Notes: a model not told the origin generated them from the letters alone. DNA of 64,000 nt from an uncultured Gammaproteobacteria bacterium (GCA_913064945.1 CAJYAN010000003.1:124001-188000); one strand, 5' to 3'; counted from the stretch's first letter, positions 18,818 to 29,596 are shown. A program made the numbers and translations.

Positions 18818-21800
18818 TTAGTCACCGTCGGTAAAGCGTTTACGCATGAAGGCATAATACATGACCGGGATGACCACCAGCGTCAGCACCGTGGAGACCA
18901 GGATGCCAAAAATCAGTGAGAGAGCCAGACCATTAAAAATAGGGTCATCGAGGATAAAGAATGCCCCCAGCATGGCCGCCAGGCCTGTCAGGATAATCGG
19001 CTTGGCCCGCACCGCACCGGAGCGGATCACCGCCTCTTCAAACTCGACACCGTTTTTGACCTGCTCGTTAATAAAATCGACCAATAATATGGAGTTACGC
19101 ACAATAATCCCCGCCAGTGCAATCATGCCAATCATGGAGGTCGCGGTGAATTGCGAACCCCACAGGGCATGCCCTGGCATAACACCTATCAAGGTCAGTG
19201 GTATCGGCGCCATGATGATAACCGGCACCAGATAGGAACGAAATTGCGCGACCACCAGCAGATAGATCAGAATCAGACCAACGCCATAGGCAATCCCCAT
19301 GTCGCGGAAGGTCTCATAGGTCACCTGCCATTCACCATCCCACTTCATACTGTATTTGTACGGGTTTTCAGGTTGGTCAATAAAGTTCTGCTCTAATGGC
19401 TTGCCATATTTCATCGGGGTCTCGGCAATCTTTGAAACCAGGGTGGCCATACCATAGAGCGGGCTATCGATCTTGCCGGCCACATCCGCCGTGACATAGG
19501 CCATCCGCATCAGGTCTTTGTGATAGATGGCATGATCTCGCTGGACATCCACAACCGTCACTACATCCGACAAAGGTATCAGCCCACCATGGTCACTACG
19601 CACGCGGGTATTCAGAATCACACCGAGGTCGTTTTTGGCGCGTACGGTCAATTCAGCACGAATGGGCATTGGGTATTTTTTATGTCCGCTGTGCAGATAG
19701 CTCATATCTTCACCGCTCATCAGTGTACTTAGTGTGTTGACCACGGTTTTTTGTGATACCCCCAGCAAGGCGGCCTTTTGCTGGTCGACTTTCAACAGAT
19801 ATTTCTTCGCCGGGGCCTCGATACTGTCATCCACATCGACGATGTCTTTTGTATGGTCAAATATCTGGCGAATTTTACGCACCACATCCAGCTGGCCGTC
19901 ATAATCCAGTCCATAGACCTCGGCCATCAACGGCGCAAATACCGGTGGACCGGGTGGCACTTCAACAATTTTGACATTGGCATTATAGCGTTTGGCAATC
20001 GCCTGTAGTGGTGCCCTTACCGACAGGGCAATTTCATGGCTCTGACGATGACGTTCGTGTTTATCGGTAAGATTGACCTGTAAATCCGCCATGTTGGATT
20101 CTTGGCGCAGATAGTATTGCCTGACCAGACCATTGAAGTTAATCGGCGCCGCGGTACCGACATAGGCCTGAAAATCGGTCACTTCCGGCACTCTGGTCAG
20201 ATAGTCACCCAGTTCGTGAGTGACACTTGCCGTCTGTTCCAGTGTCGTCCCCTCGGGCATATCGATCACGACCTGGAACTCGGATTTATTATCGAAGGGC
20301 AGCATTTTCAGAATCACGGCCTTGAATGGCAGTACCAGCATAGCGGAAACCATCAGCAACAGCATGATCGTTACAAACAGTAACCAGCGTTTTTTCCTGC
20401 CCGCCCTGTTTTGCAGGAAGGGACCGACATAACGCTTGAAGAAACGATACCAGCGATTATTGGTCTGCGATTCCTCTGTGTGATGTACATGCGGCTGATT
20501 TTTTAACAGTTTATATGACAACCAGGGCGTGACGACAAAGGCGACGACTAATGAGATCAGCATGCCAATAGAGGCGTTAATAGGGATAGGACTCATATAC
20601 GGTCCCATCAGTCCTGTGACAAAGGCCATGGGTAACAGTGCGGCGATCACCGTGAAGGTCGCCAGGATCGTCGGGCCCCCGACCTCATCGACGGCCAGCG
20701 GAATTGCCTCTAATAATTTTTTATCGCCCAGTTGCATATGACGGTGAATATTCTCCACCACCACAATGGCGTCATCCACCAGAATACCTATCGAAAATAT
20801 CAGCGCAAACAGCGAGACACGGTTCAACGTAAACCCCCAGGCCCAGGAGGCAAACAGGGTGATGGCGAGCGTAATAATGACGGCCATACCAACAATCACG
20901 GCCTCTCGGCGGCCGAGCGCAAACAGGACCAGCAGGACCACGAAGGTGGTAGCAAAAATCAACTTGCCGATCAGTTTCTGGGCTTTGGCATTGGCAGTCT
21001 CACCATAGTTGCGCGTCACCGTGACGTGCACATCATGTGGAATGAAGACCCCTTTTAATTGATCGACTCGTTGAATGACTTGTTTGGCGATCTCAACCGC
21101 ATTCGTCCCCGGTTGTTTGGCAACCGCAACCGTCACGGAAGGAAATTCTCCCCTGACTTTGATGCCCTTGGTCGTCGCAGCCGGGCCTGTGCCCAACCAG
21201 GTATATTGTTTCGTCTGATCAACTTCCTGGCGCACAGTGGCGACGTCACGCAGATACACTGGCTTACCATCATGCACCGCCACGATCAGGCTGGCGACTT
21301 CCTCGGGCGTCGAGAGAAACTGCCCTGCCTGAACCTCGACCTCCTGATTATTGTCGACCAGTGTGCCCGAGGGCCGCGTGACATTGGTGCGCTGTAGCGC
21401 GGAACGTAAATCATCCACCGACAGGTTATAGGCAGTCATCGCCGCCGGTTTGAGCAGGACATGCACCACCTTCTCGGCACCACCAATGGTGTAGATATCC
21501 CGCGTCCCCTTGACGCGTTTGAGCTCAACTTCGATGGCATGCGCCACGTCCAGCAGATCGTTAGTCGACTTATTGGCCTGTGGACTCCACAGTGTCAGGC
21601 TGACAATTGGCACATCATCAATGCCCTTGGGTTTGATAATTGGCTGGCTAACACCCAGTCCCGGCGGCAGCCAGTCCTGTCGGGAATACACCGCATTATA
21701 TAAGCGCACAATCGATTGTGTACGATCCTGACCGACCTTGAATTGCACCGTCAGGACACTCATACCTGGCCGCGAGACGGAGTAGATATGCTTCACCCCT

Positions 21801-22045
21801 TCCAGTTGAGAGAGGATCTGTTCCGCCGGCGTCGTGACCAGCTCTTCCACTTCCTTGGCCGAGGCACCGTTAAAGGCGATAAAGACATTCGCAAAGGTGA
21901 CATTGATTTGTGGCTCTTCTTCGCGTGGCGTCACCATAACGGCAAACACGCCCAGCAGAAAACCCACCAGCGCCAGTAGCGGAGTAATCTCGGAGGTTAA
22001 AAAGGCCTTGGCAATACGGCCGGAAATTCCCATCGGTGCCGACAT
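18818..22045 (-). CDS. RND-family efflux permease
   Basis: About 1075 residues, the size and 12-helix layout of AcrB-like RND pumps, with two large periplasmic loops. Seen: TM1 TPLLALVGFLLGVFAVMV, porter-domain entry EELVTTPAEQILSQLEGVKH, and TM4 SIGILVDDAIVVVENIHRHM, which holds the proton-relay Asp pair. The open frame starts at 22132, but ATG at 22045 (MSAPMG) has GGGAGAGG in the 13-bp gap after the adaptor gene and is preferred. It works with the upstream adaptor; no outer-membrane channel gene is present. The substrate is unknown. Confidence 0.92.
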   Translation of the reverse strand: MSAPMGISGRIAKAFLTSEITPLLALVGFLLGVFAVMVTPREEEPQINVTFANVFIAFNGASAKEVEELVTTPAEQILSQLEGVKHIYSVSRPGMSVLTVQFKVGQDRTQSIVRLYNAVYSRQDWLPPGLGVSQPIIKPKGIDDVPIVSLTLWSPQANKSTNDLLDVAHAIEVELKRVKGTRDIYTIGGAEKVVHVLLKPAAMTAYNLSVDDLRSALQRTNVTRPSGTLVDNNQEVEVQAGQFLSTPEEVASLIVAVHDGKPVYLRDVATVRQEVDQTKQYTWLGTGPAATTKGIKVRGEFPSVTVAVAKQPGTNAVEIAKQVIQRVDQLKGVFIPHDVHVTVTRNYGETANAKAQKLIGKLIFATTFVVLLVLFALGRREAVIVGMAVIITLAITLFASWAWGFTLNRVSLFALIFSIGILVDDAIVVVENIHRHMQLGDKKLLEAIPLAVDEVGGPTILATFTVIAALLPMAFVTGLMGPYMSPIPINASIGMLISLVVAFVVTPWLSYKLLKNQPHVHHTEESQTNNRWYRFFKRYVGPFLQNRAGRKKRWLLFVTIMLLLMVSAMLVLPFKAVILKMLPFDNKSEFQVVIDMPEGTTLEQTASVTHELGDYLTRVPEVTDFQAYVGTAAPINFNGLVRQYYLRQESNMADLQVNLTDKHERHRQSHEIALSVRAPLQAIAKRYNANVKIVEVPPGPPVFAPLMAEVYGLDYDGQLDVVRKIRQIFDHTKDIVDVDDSIEAPAKKYLLKVDQQKAALLGVSQKTVVNTLSTLMSGEDMSYLHSGHKKYPMPIRAELTVRAKNDLGVILNTRVRSDHGGLIPLSDVVTVVDVQRDHAIYHKDLMRMAYVTADVAGKIDSPLYGMATLVSKIAETPMKYGKPLEQNFIDQPENPYKYSMKWDGEWQVTYETFRDMGIAYGVGLILIYLLVVAQFRSYLVPVIIMAPIPLTLIGVMPGHALWGSQFTATSMIGMIALAGIIVRNSILLVDFINEQVKNGVEFEEAVIRSGAVRAKPIILTGLAAMLGAFFILDDPIFNGLALSLIFGILVSTVLTLVVIPVMYYAFMRKRFTDGD

Positions 22046-22058
22046 GTTCCTCTCCCTG

Positions 22059-23069
22059 TTACTTGTCTGTGCGAGCCGATTTAATCTGTACGGCGGCCTG
22101 TACAGGGTCCAGTGCCACCTGCATCCCCTCACTCAAGCCCGCCAGCACGACGATATCATTTCCGACCTGACGACCCAGCACAACCTGTTGCAAACGCAGG
22201 CGGTCATCGGCCGCCTTGACATAGACGGCGCTCACTTCACCTCGGTAGGCCACCGCCTGTTTGGGGATTAGTAACTGTTCTTCCTGCCCGACAACAAAGG
22301 CGACTTTGGTAAACATACCGGGATAGACGTGATGATCCCCTTCCGGTAAATCGACACGCACCGTAAAGGTGTGACTCAGGGGCGATGCCTGTGGGCTGAT
22401 GGTCATCTTACCCGCCACTAAGGAACGACCATCCGGTAACAAAATACGGGCCAGCTTATGCTCGCGAATGGACTGGATAATGCTCTGCGGGACCTCGACC
22501 TGGGTACGCAGTGACTCCAGTGACAAGCCGGTAATCAGCTTCTGGCCAACGTTGGCCAGCTCACCGGGTTCGATATGGCGCTTCACCACAATGCCACTAT
22601 AGGGGGCTCGCACGACGGTATTCTGTAGCGCCTCATTCGCCTGATCCAGAGTCGCCTTGGCTGACTTTAAACGTGCATCGGCCTTATCCAGGACGGACCT
22701 GGCGACCAGCTTGCGGGCATAGACTTCCTTGGTACGGGTGTAATCCGCAAGCGCCTCTGCATAACCGGCCTTGGCCGCATCGAGTCGTGCCTGCTGGTCT
22801 TTGGCGCGAAACTGGATCAGCGTTTCACCCTTGCTGACATAGTCCCCGACGTCGACATTAATTTTCACCACCCGGCCATTGATTTGAGATGAAACGGTTG
22901 CCTGATTAACCGCCTCCAACTGGCCATCCAGTATCCGTTCAACCGGCAATTGCTGCTTCACTACGCGGGCCAACGGTAGAGACTCCGCCTGCAGTAGTGG
23001 CTGCCAGCTCAGAAAAATAAAACTGAGCAACGTCATCTTGGATAAAGCCTTGGTGAGAAACCGGGTCAT
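22059..23069 (-). CDS. periplasmic adaptor of an RND efflux pump
   Basis: 336 residues. A signal peptide ends near LQAES, then come the barrel-sandwich halves (INGRVVKINVDVGDYVSKGE near residue 64 and NTVVRAPYSGIVVKRHIEPG near 152), a short alpha-hairpin between them, and a beta-barrel/membrane-proximal part. It links the RND permease to an outer-membrane channel. GGAG lies eight bases before ATG at 23069. First gene of a two-gene operon; a 28-bp palindrome lies 44-71 bp upstream. Confidence 0.9.
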   Translation of the reverse strand: MTRFLTKALSKMTLLSFIFLSWQPLLQAESLPLARVVKQQLPVERILDGQLEAVNQATVSSQINGRVVKINVDVGDYVSKGETLIQFRAKDQQARLDAAKAGYAEALADYTRTKEVYARKLVARSVLDKADARLKSAKATLDQANEALQNTVVRAPYSGIVVKRHIEPGELANVGQKLITGLSLESLRTQVEVPQSIIQSIREHKLARILLPDGRSLVAGKMTISPQASPLSHTFTVRVDLPEGDHHVYPGMFTKVAFVVGQEEQLLIPKQAVAYRGEVSAVYVKAADDRLRLQQVVLGRQVGNDIVVLAGLSEGMQVALDPVQAAVQIKSARTDK

Positions 23070-23112
23070 GTCACAGACTCCTTGTTACTGGAATATTGAA
23101 CTTGGTCAAGCA

Positions 23113-23140
23113 TAGCAAACATTTATATTAGTGTTTGCTA
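23113..23140. promoter_or_regulatory. 28-bp palindromic operator upstream of the RND pump operon
   Basis: Perfect 9-bp arms TAGCAAACA/TGTTTGCTA around 10 AT-rich bases. Length and symmetry fit a TetR-family operator (AcrR, MexR-like pumps are often controlled so). On the minus strand the spacer holds TATAAA/TAATAT, which could be the -10 region of the operon. No TetR-family gene lies next to it, so the regulator would be encoded elsewhere. Confidence 0.55.
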
Positions 23141-23179
23141 ATATACCGACATACAACCTCTTTTTCAATGCGCTTCTAC

Positions 23180-23204
23180 GAAAAAGCCCTCCGAATGGAG
23201 GGCT
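23180..23204 (-). terminator. rho-independent terminator after the PAS chemoreceptor gene
   Basis: Perfect 8-bp stem AGCCCTCC/GGAGGGCT with a GAAT/ATTC loop, followed on the minus strand by T5. It begins 30 nt past the chemoreceptor stop and isolates that gene from the RND operon. Confidence 0.75.
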
Positions 23205-23233
23205 TACAGGTGAAAACCGAGGTAAGTGATACC

Positions 23234-24814
23234 TCAGAGCTTTTGTTCTTCAAACTGCTCTACCAGGACACGTAAATCACCTGCCGTCTTGGCCAGTTCA
23301 TGGCCAACGATAGTGGCATGATTAATCTGCGAGACCGTATTCTGAGAGGCACCACTGATAGCCTGAACATTAGTATTCACCTCACTAGCAACCTGTGCCT
23401 GCTCCTGCGTTGCCACCTGTATTTGCATCGTCATCGTACTTATCGACTGAACCGTTCCTGCAATCTCACCCAGCGTCTCTGCCGATACCTCAACCTGCTC
23501 AATACAATCATTGGCTCGCTTGCGGACATTGCCCATCTGGTTCACGGCATCGCCGACGCCGTGCTGAAGTTTCTCAATAATCTCCTGTATCTCTTTGGTC
23601 GAATCCTGAGTGCGGCTGGCCAGAGTACGGACTTCATCGGCAACCACCGCGAACCCCCGGCCCTGTTCACCAGCCCGAGCGGCCTCTATTGCCGCATTCA
23701 ACGCTAACAGGTTTGTCTGCTCAGCAATCGCCTTAATGACGTTCAACACCTCACCAATTGTCTCACTGTCCACCGACAGTGTCTGAATGGAAGCCTCCGC
23801 ATTGTCGACATCAGAAGATAATGATTCAATAATTCCCAACGCCTCCGTCACGGTTAGGGCACCATGCTGGGTTTGTTCAGCCGCTTCTTTACTTTTCTCG
23901 GCGGCACCCTTCGCACTGGTGGCAACCTCTGACACAGAGGATGCCATTTCATTAATCGCCGCTGCTACCTGATCCGTCTTCTCCTGTTGACCCGATAACT
24001 CTTCGTTAGAGCAATCCATGGCCTTCGCCAGTGTAATGGTCTCTTCCATCAATGAATGTGATTCCTGTTCGATACGTTTCAGCACGGTACGCACACGCGC
24101 CTGCAGCATTTCATTCACCAGCTGTATCTGCCCGATTTCATCGTTACGCCCGGTATAGACATACTGCATAATGGGGTTATCCACAATCGATTTGGATTCA
24201 CGGGCCGCCCGTGTCAGAGGTCGTCCCAGCCAGCGGACTACCCCACCACTAATGATGCCCGTTACAATCAATAGACCCGCCACCGCCATACCCATCATAC
24301 CGGTGGCCTCGCCAGCCAGCGCGACCGCCAGAGGGATCAGGGCCGCCGCCAGGGCCAGACGTGTGACAAAGCCAATCTTTTTAAGCCAGGCAAACCAGTC
24401 CTTTTTGCCTGCCCAAACACGTTTGTAAAACGTCTCCGCGCGCGCCTTTACAATTTCATCGGGTTTGATACGTGTGGACTCATGACCGGCGATTTGACCA
24501 TTTTTCAGCATGGGTGTGACATAGGCATCGACCCAGTAAAAATCGCCATTTTTACAGCGGTTTTTGACAAGCCCCATCCACTGCTTACCCGACTTAAGCG
24601 TTTCCCACAGATCACTAAAGGCCGCTGGCGGCATATCCGGGTGACGAACGATATTGTGATTTTTACCCACCAGCTCGTCTTCACTAAAACCGCTAATCTT
24701 GAGGAAATCATCATTAATATAGACGATCGCTCCTTTCGGGTTGGTCGACGAAGTGATAACGTCACTAGTGTTAAGTACGATCTCTTTATCCGTAACTGGC
24801 AAATTTTTTTTCAT
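23234..24814 (-). CDS. PAS-containing methyl-accepting chemotaxis protein (Aer-like)
   Basis: About 526 residues. An N-terminal PAS domain (about 15-110) reads [20 protein letters not shown] and [15 protein letters not shown], the form found in the FAD-binding aerotaxis receptor Aer. Two closely spaced membrane helices follow (about 145-190), with no periplasmic sensor, then a HAMP-like linker and the signalling domain with [20 protein letters not shown]. It probably senses redox state or oxygen from the cytoplasm. The frame is open to 24907, but ATG at 24814 ([11 protein letters not shown]) matches relatives and is preferred; the SD is weak (GAGAG). Confidence 0.9.
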   Translation of the reverse strand: MKKNLPVTDKEIVLNTSDVITSSTNPKGAIVYINDDFLKISGFSEDELVGKNHNIVRHPDMPPAAFSDLWETLKSGKQWMGLVKNRCKNGDFYWVDAYVTPMLKNGQIAGHESTRIKPDEIVKARAETFYKRVWAGKKDWFAWLKKIGFVTRLALAAALIPLAVALAGEATGMMGMAVAGLLIVTGIISGGVVRWLGRPLTRAARESKSIVDNPIMQYVYTGRNDEIGQIQLVNEMLQARVRTVLKRIEQESHSLMEETITLAKAMDCSNEELSGQQEKTDQVAAAINEMASSVSEVATSAKGAAEKSKEAAEQTQHGALTVTEALGIIESLSSDVDNAEASIQTLSVDSETIGEVLNVIKAIAEQTNLLALNAAIEAARAGEQGRGFAVVADEVRTLASRTQDSTKEIQEIIEKLQHGVGDAVNQMGNVRKRANDCIEQVEVSAETLGEIAGTVQSISTMTMQIQVATQEQAQVASEVNTNVQAISGASQNTVSQINHATIVGHELAKTAGDLRVLVEQFEEQKL

Positions 24815-25057
24815 TCTAGCGACTCTCGACAGGGCTAATAAACAGAAACAACGTGAAAATAATAACCAAGTATTTTGCTCACATTCCTTACCACTATTAT
24901 TCCGCATGAATAATAGTGTTTATCGGCGAGGCTCGACTATTCTTGAGGTTGGAAAATATATTTTTTACCGCTCGCTACAACAAATCCCCATTTCACCCCG
25001 GCTGACTTTCTGCGTAGAATTACGCTTTTAATTTCAAACCACTTTTAACAGGCACTT

Positions 25058-26725
25058 ATGGCGCAATATATCTACACCATGAATCGGGTCGGCAAGATTG
25101 TCCCACCCAAACGTAAAATTCTGGAGAATATCTCCCTGTCCTTCTTTCCCGGTGCCAAGATTGGCGTGCTGGGTCTGAACGGTTCCGGTAAGTCGACCTT
25201 ACTGCGCATCATGGCGGGGGTCGATAACGAGATTGAAGGTGAGGCGCGCCCCCAGCCAGGCATAAATATCGGCTATCTGTCGCAGGAACCCCACTTGGAC
25301 CCGGACAAAGATGTACGCGGTAATGTGGAAGAGGCCCTGGGTGATATTACCGCGGCACAGAAACGCCTCGATGAAGTCTATGCCGCCTATGCCGAACCTG
25401 ATGCCGACTTTGATGCCCTGGCCGCCGAACAGGCCAAGCTGGAAAACCTGTTGCAGGCCAGTGACGGTCATAATATTGAACGCACTCTCGAAATCGCTGC
25501 CGAAGCCCTGCGTCTGCCGCCCTGGGATGCCGATGTCAGCAAGCTCTCCGGCGGCGAACGCCGTCGTGTCGCCCTGTGTAAGTTGTTACTCTCCAAACCG
25601 GACATGCTGTTACTGGATGAACCCACCAACCACCTGGACGCCGAGTCCGTAGGCTGGCTGGAGCGTTTCCTGCACGACTATTCCGGTACCGTGGTCGCCG
25701 TAACCCATGACCGCTACTTCCTTGATAACGTCGCCGGCTGGATCCTGGAGCTGGACCGTGGCCACGGCATTCCCTGGGAGGGCAACTATTCCTCCTGGCT
25801 GGAGCAAAAAGAGAAGCGTCTGGAAATGGAAGAGAAAAAGGAAGGCGCCCGCATCAAGGCCATGAAGGAGGAACTCGAGTGGGTGCGTGCCAACCCCAAG
25901 GGTCGCCAGGCCAAGTCCAAGGCCCGACTGCAACGCTTTGATGAGCTCTCGTCACAGGACTTCCAGTCCCGAAATGAGACCAATGAGATTTATATTCCAC
26001 CCGGTCCGCGTCTGGGTGAGCTGGTCATCGAGGCCAGGGGCCTACGCAAGAGTTTTGGCGATCGACTGCTCGTCGAAGACCTTAGTTTTAACCTGCCCCA
26101 GGGTGGCATTGTCGGCATTATCGGCCCCAATGGTGCGGGTAAGACAACACTGTTTCGCATGCTGGTCGGCCAGGAACAACCGGACCAGGGTGAACTACGC
26201 ATCGGCGAGACCGTCAAACTGGCCTATGTGGATCAGAGCCGCGATGCCCTCGATCCGGACAAAACCGTCTGGGAAGAAATCTCCGATGGTCTGGATATTA
26301 TTCATGTCGATAAATACCAAACCCAGTCCCGCGCCTATGTGAGTCGCTTTAACTTCAAGGGTAGCGATCAGCAAAAACGTGTCGGTGACCTCTCCGGCGG
26401 AGAACGCAACCGTGTACACCTGGCAAAACTACTAAAAAGTGGCGGCAACTTATTACTACTGGATGAACCGACCAACGACCTCGATGTGGAAACCCTACGC
26501 GCCCTCGAAGAGGCCCTGCTCGACTTTCCCGGTTGCGCCATTGTCATCTCGCATGACCGCTGGTTTCTCGACCGCATCGCTACGCATATCCTTGCCTTCG
26601 AAGGTGACAGTCAGGTGGTCTGGTTCCAGGGTAACTATGCCGATTACGAGGCGGATCGTAAACGCCGTCTCGGTGATAACAGCGATCAACCCACACGCAT
26701 CAAATACAAACCAATCACTCGCTGA
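25058..26725 (+). CDS. ettA: energy-dependent translational throttle protein EttA (ABC-F)
   Basis: 555 residues, the length of E. coli EttA. Two ABC domains: Walker [13 protein letters not shown] and signature [13 protein letters not shown] in the first, [11 protein letters not shown] and [13 protein letters not shown] in the second. The arm domain and the charged linker ([20 protein letters not shown]) lie between them. It binds the ribosomal E site and gates the first peptide bond according to ATP/ADP level. ATG at 25058; a rho-independent terminator follows 14 nt after the stop. Confidence 0.97.
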   Translation: MAQYIYTMNRVGKIVPPKRKILENISLSFFPGAKIGVLGLNGSGKSTLLRIMAGVDNEIEGEARPQPGINIGYLSQEPHLDPDKDVRGNVEEALGDITAAQKRLDEVYAAYAEPDADFDALAAEQAKLENLLQASDGHNIERTLEIAAEALRLPPWDADVSKLSGGERRRVALCKLLLSKPDMLLLDEPTNHLDAESVGWLERFLHDYSGTVVAVTHDRYFLDNVAGWILELDRGHGIPWEGNYSSWLEQKEKRLEMEEKKEGARIKAMKEELEWVRANPKGRQAKSKARLQRFDELSSQDFQSRNETNEIYIPPGPRLGELVIEARGLRKSFGDRLLVEDLSFNLPQGGIVGIIGPNGAGKTTLFRMLVGQEQPDQGELRIGETVKLAYVDQSRDALDPDKTVWEEISDGLDIIHVDKYQTQSRAYVSRFNFKGSDQQKRVGDLSGGERNRVHLAKLLKSGGNLLLLDEPTNDLDVETLRALEEALLDFPGCAIVISHDRWFLDRIATHILAFEGDSQVVWFQGNYADYEADRKRRLGDNSDQPTRIKYKPITR

Positions 26726-26739
26726 GAGGCCCTGTACAT

Positions 26740-26767
26740 AAAAAAGCCCCACAACGGGGCTTTTTTT
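26740..26767. terminator. bidirectional terminator between ettA and the DUF2914 gene
   Basis: GCCCC/GGGGC stem with a 5-nt loop, preceded by A6 and followed by T7, so it can stop both convergent transcripts. It lies 14 nt after ettA. Confidence 0.88.
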
Positions 26768-26782
26768 ACGCCTTTACTAAAG

Positions 26783-26807
26783 CACCCTTCCCCCTCAAGG
26801 GGAGAGG
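26783..26807. repeat. short GC-rich palindrome, REP-like (third copy)
   Basis: CACCCTTCCCCCTCAAGGGG followed by AGAGG. Its reverse complement aligns with the pair of palindromes at 34430-34529 (CTCTCCC..GAGGGAGAAGG form). It sits in the short gap between ettA and the DUF2914 gene, 9 nt before that gene's stop, a usual place for extragenic palindromes. Confidence 0.5.
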
Positions 26808-26815
26808 CAAAGTAC

Positions 26816-27367
26816 TTATTGTACGGTGGGTGTTGCAGGTACTGCTGGTTCCGCTGGCATTGGCGCCGGCGTGGCGGCGGGGGCTGCCTGCTGGTACTTG
26901 AAGACATCCTCGGCGATGACCTCACCGGCGCCATTAATGACCGAGACCTTCCAGTCACCTGTCCAGCCGGGCAGCATGGTCTTACTCGACCACACCCGCC
27001 AGCGTGGGCCACGCACATTAAATTTGACCTCGGCCTTCACTTCACCGTTAAATTCCCAACGATGGGTGGCAATCTGCCCTGACATATCACGCAGCTCTGT
27101 ATAGTAATAGACTTTCGGTTCATCGGTACTGATGGTTTTCAGGTCGCTAACGGGCTGGTGATCTTTAATTCCTGTCGTAAAGGCAGAACGTACCACACTG
27201 CCCCGTGAGAAACCGCTTTTATCCACCGCCGTCGCTACCGGGGCAGCAGGCGGTGTGGCCTGTTCCATTGGCGGTGTATTAGCCACAGGGCTGTCAGCGA
27301 CGTCGGCAGCCCACAAGGGGGTACCCAGAAACACCAGACCGACACCCAGTAGTAATTGATTTTTCAT
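26816..27367 (-). CDS. secreted DUF2914-domain protein
   Basis: 183 residues. The signal peptide (MKNQLLLGVGLVFLGTPLWA) predicts export. A Pro/Ala-rich stretch precedes a DUF2914 domain (about 85-165), marked by YYYTELRDMSGQIATHRWEF, VRGPRWRVWSSKTM and GWTGDWKVSVI. The tail is again Ala/Pro-rich. The domain is beta-rich and is often found in periplasmic or membrane-anchored proteins; its function is not known. Convergent with ettA, which shares the terminator. Confidence 0.82.
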   Translation of the reverse strand: MKNQLLLGVGLVFLGTPLWAADVADSPVANTPPMEQATPPAAPVATAVDKSGFSRGSVVRSAFTTGIKDHQPVSDLKTISTDEPKVYYYTELRDMSGQIATHRWEFNGEVKAEVKFNVRGPRWRVWSSKTMLPGWTGDWKVSVINGAGEVIAEDVFKYQQAAPAATPAPMPAEPAVPATPTVQ

Positions 27368-27536
27368 CTTTTTATCTCCCTCTCAAATTCGATCCTAATA
27401 GGACGTTGTCCCGGATATCGCAGGCACAGCGTCAAGCATAGCGCGTTACAAAAGCAGATCGATGCCTTTTTTTACTTTGACCTGTCAGGAATGTGAAGGT
27501 AATCACATTGCACCATCAGACTTTCGCCCTGGAACT

Positions 27537-28496
27537 TTAGGGCGTCACCTGATTCTGTGCCAAACCCTTTTTAAAGGCAATAATGTTGTCTGCCACCTGA
27601 TCGAGTAAACGCTGGCGCGCGGCACGACTGGCCCAGGCGATATGCGGGGTGATCATCAGATTGGGCAAATCCGAGGCCAGCAATGGATTTTCCTGCGGCG
27701 GTTCCACCGACAACACATCGATCCCGGCCCCGCCAATCTGGCCCTGCCGTAGCGCCGCCGCCAACGCGGCCTCATCGACAATTCCACCACGCGCCGTATT
27801 AATCAGTAGCGCATCGGGCTTCATCAACTGTAGCTCCGCTTGACCAATAAGATTGCGGGTGCTGGCCGATAGCGGACAGTGTAGCGTGAGGATATCGACC
27901 CGGGGCAACAGCTCAGACAGGGGAAGACGGTCCGCTCGGACATCATCACTGCCAGGGCGCTGTGCCACCCGCACCTGCATACCAAAACATTCCGCTGCTT
28001 TGGCCACTGCCTGACCCAGTTCGCCATAACCAACAATGCCCAGCACCTTTTCCTGTAGCTCGGCAATGGGGTAATCCAGCAGGCAAAACTGGTCGCTTTG
28101 CTGCCAACGCCCTTCTTGTACGGCCCGCTGATAGTCTGGAATACGCCGCAGCAGATTCAGTATCAGGGCAAATACATGCTGCACCACAGAAGGCGTGGCA
28201 TAAGCCCTGACATTGCACACGGTGATGCCCTGCTCTTGTGCGGCGCGCAGATCAACATTATTGGTACCCGTGGCTGCAACACAAACCAGCCTGAGCTTTT
28301 TAGCCTGCGCCAGATGCGCGGCTGTCAGCACGACTTTATTCGTGACGACGACCTCGGCATCACGGATCCTCGCCTCTACCTGTTCTTCAAGACTGACCGC
28401 ATGGATTTGCCAGTCAACAAGGCTTGACTGTAAATGGGTAAAATTCAAATCTCCCTGATCGAGACTATCTTTATCGAGAAAAACACCTGTAGGCAT
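27537..28496 (-). CDS. D-2-hydroxyacid dehydrogenase (HprA-like)
   Basis: About 319 residues of the D-isomer-specific 2-hydroxyacid dehydrogenase family. The Rossmann motif is LGIVGYGELGQAVAKAAECF near residue 150, and the catalytic Arg-Glu-His set is in NTARGGIVDE, GGAGIDVLSVEPPQ and MITPHIAWASRAAR. The sequence is closest in style to glycerate/hydroxypyruvate reductase (HprA), interconverting hydroxypyruvate and D-glycerate with NAD(P)H. ATG at 28496 is preferred over TTG at 28508. Divergent from hemH. Confidence 0.88.
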   Translation of the reverse strand: MPTGVFLDKDSLDQGDLNFTHLQSSLVDWQIHAVSLEEQVEARIRDAEVVVTNKVVLTAAHLAQAKKLRLVCVAATGTNNVDLRAAQEQGITVCNVRAYATPSVVQHVFALILNLLRRIPDYQRAVQEGRWQQSDQFCLLDYPIAELQEKVLGIVGYGELGQAVAKAAECFGMQVRVAQRPGSDDVRADRLPLSELLPRVDILTLHCPLSASTRNLIGQAELQLMKPDALLINTARGGIVDEAALAAALRQGQIGGAGIDVLSVEPPQENPLLASDLPNLMITPHIAWASRAARQRLLDQVADNIIAFKKGLAQNQVTP

Positions 28497-28573
28497 AGTA
28501 ATGCTCAACCTCTTAATGAATTCGTGCTATGTTGCAATCCTGCATTAGACTAAGACTTGCGAAAGAATTGCCG

Positions 28574-29596
28574 ATGTCACACTACCAAAATACAGAACAC
28601 TTTGACCATAACGAACCATCCCGCACGGGCATATTACTGGTCAATCTGGGAACGCCGGACGCACCAACACCGGCGGCGGTTCGCCGCTATCTGGCCGAAT
28701 TTCTGTCTGACCCACGCGTCGTCGAATCACCCCGCTGGTTGTGGTGGCTGGCGCTGCACGGGGTCATTTTACGTATCCGTCCGCCGCGAGTCGCAAAATC
28801 CTATCAATCCGTATGGACGGTTGAGGGTTCACCGCTGTTGGCGATTAACAAAAAATTACACCATGCCGTACAACAGGCAGTAAGGTCACAACATGGCGAT
28901 CAGGTTGTCACCACGCTGGCCATGACCTACGGTAACCCCTCCATCGCCGCCGGCCTGGAGGCACTACGCCAGCAAAATGTCCAGCGCCTTATTGTCCTGC
29001 CGTTATACCCGCAATACTCCGCCACCACCACGGCCGCCGTTTTTGATGCCGTGACCTCGATACTCCGGCAATGGCGCTGGATACCTGAGACGCGCTTTAT
29101 TAATCAATATCATGATGTTCCCGCCTATATCAAGGCACTGGCGGAATCCGTTAAGGCCCATTGGCAGGCGCAGGGCCGGGCGGAAAAATTACTCTTCTCC
29201 TTTCACGGTATTCCACAGCGCTACCATGACGCCGGTGATCCCTATTATTGCCACTGTCAAAAGACCGCCCGTCTGCTGGCTGAAAAACTTGAACTCAAAG
29301 AAGGAGAGTGGCAAACCGCCTTTCAATCCCGTTTCGGTCGCGAAGCCTGGTTACAACCCTATACCAGTGAGACCCTAAAAGGCTGGGGAAGCGCTGGCAT
29401 CAAGCGGGTGCAGGTCATCTGCCCTGGATTTTCGATCGACTGCCTGGAGACACTGGAAGAAATTGCCCATGAAAATCGCCAGTACTTTATCGAGGCCGGT
29501 GGCACAGACTACGAATACATTCCCGCCTTAAATGACACGGCGGCCCACACTGAGGCATTACTTCAACTCATCCAGCAACACACCCAGGGCTGGTAA
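28574..29596 (+). CDS. hemH: ferrochelatase
   Basis: About 340 residues. It inserts Fe(II) into protoporphyrin IX, the last step of haem synthesis. Seen: GILLVNLGTPDAPTP at the N-terminus, LPLYPQYSATTTAAVFD, the active-site His in LLFSFHGIPQRYHDAGDPY, SRFGREAWLQPYT, and the Glu of CPGFSIDCLETLEEI. The open frame begins at 28529, but ATG at 28574 (MSHYQ) is the family-like start. It converges on soxB and shares a terminator with it. Haem supply fits the cytochrome and MsrQ genes nearby, but co-regulation is not shown. Confidence 0.95.
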   Translation: MSHYQNTEHFDHNEPSRTGILLVNLGTPDAPTPAAVRRYLAEFLSDPRVVESPRWLWWLALHGVILRIRPPRVAKSYQSVWTVEGSPLLAINKKLHHAVQQAVRSQHGDQVVTTLAMTYGNPSIAAGLEALRQQNVQRLIVLPLYPQYSATTTAAVFDAVTSILRQWRWIPETRFINQYHDVPAYIKALAESVKAHWQAQGRAEKLLFSFHGIPQRYHDAGDPYYCHCQKTARLLAEKLELKEGEWQTAFQSRFGREAWLQPYTSETLKGWGSAGIKRVQVICPGFSIDCLETLEEIAHENRQYFIEAGGTDYEYIPALNDTAAHTEALLQLIQQHTQGW

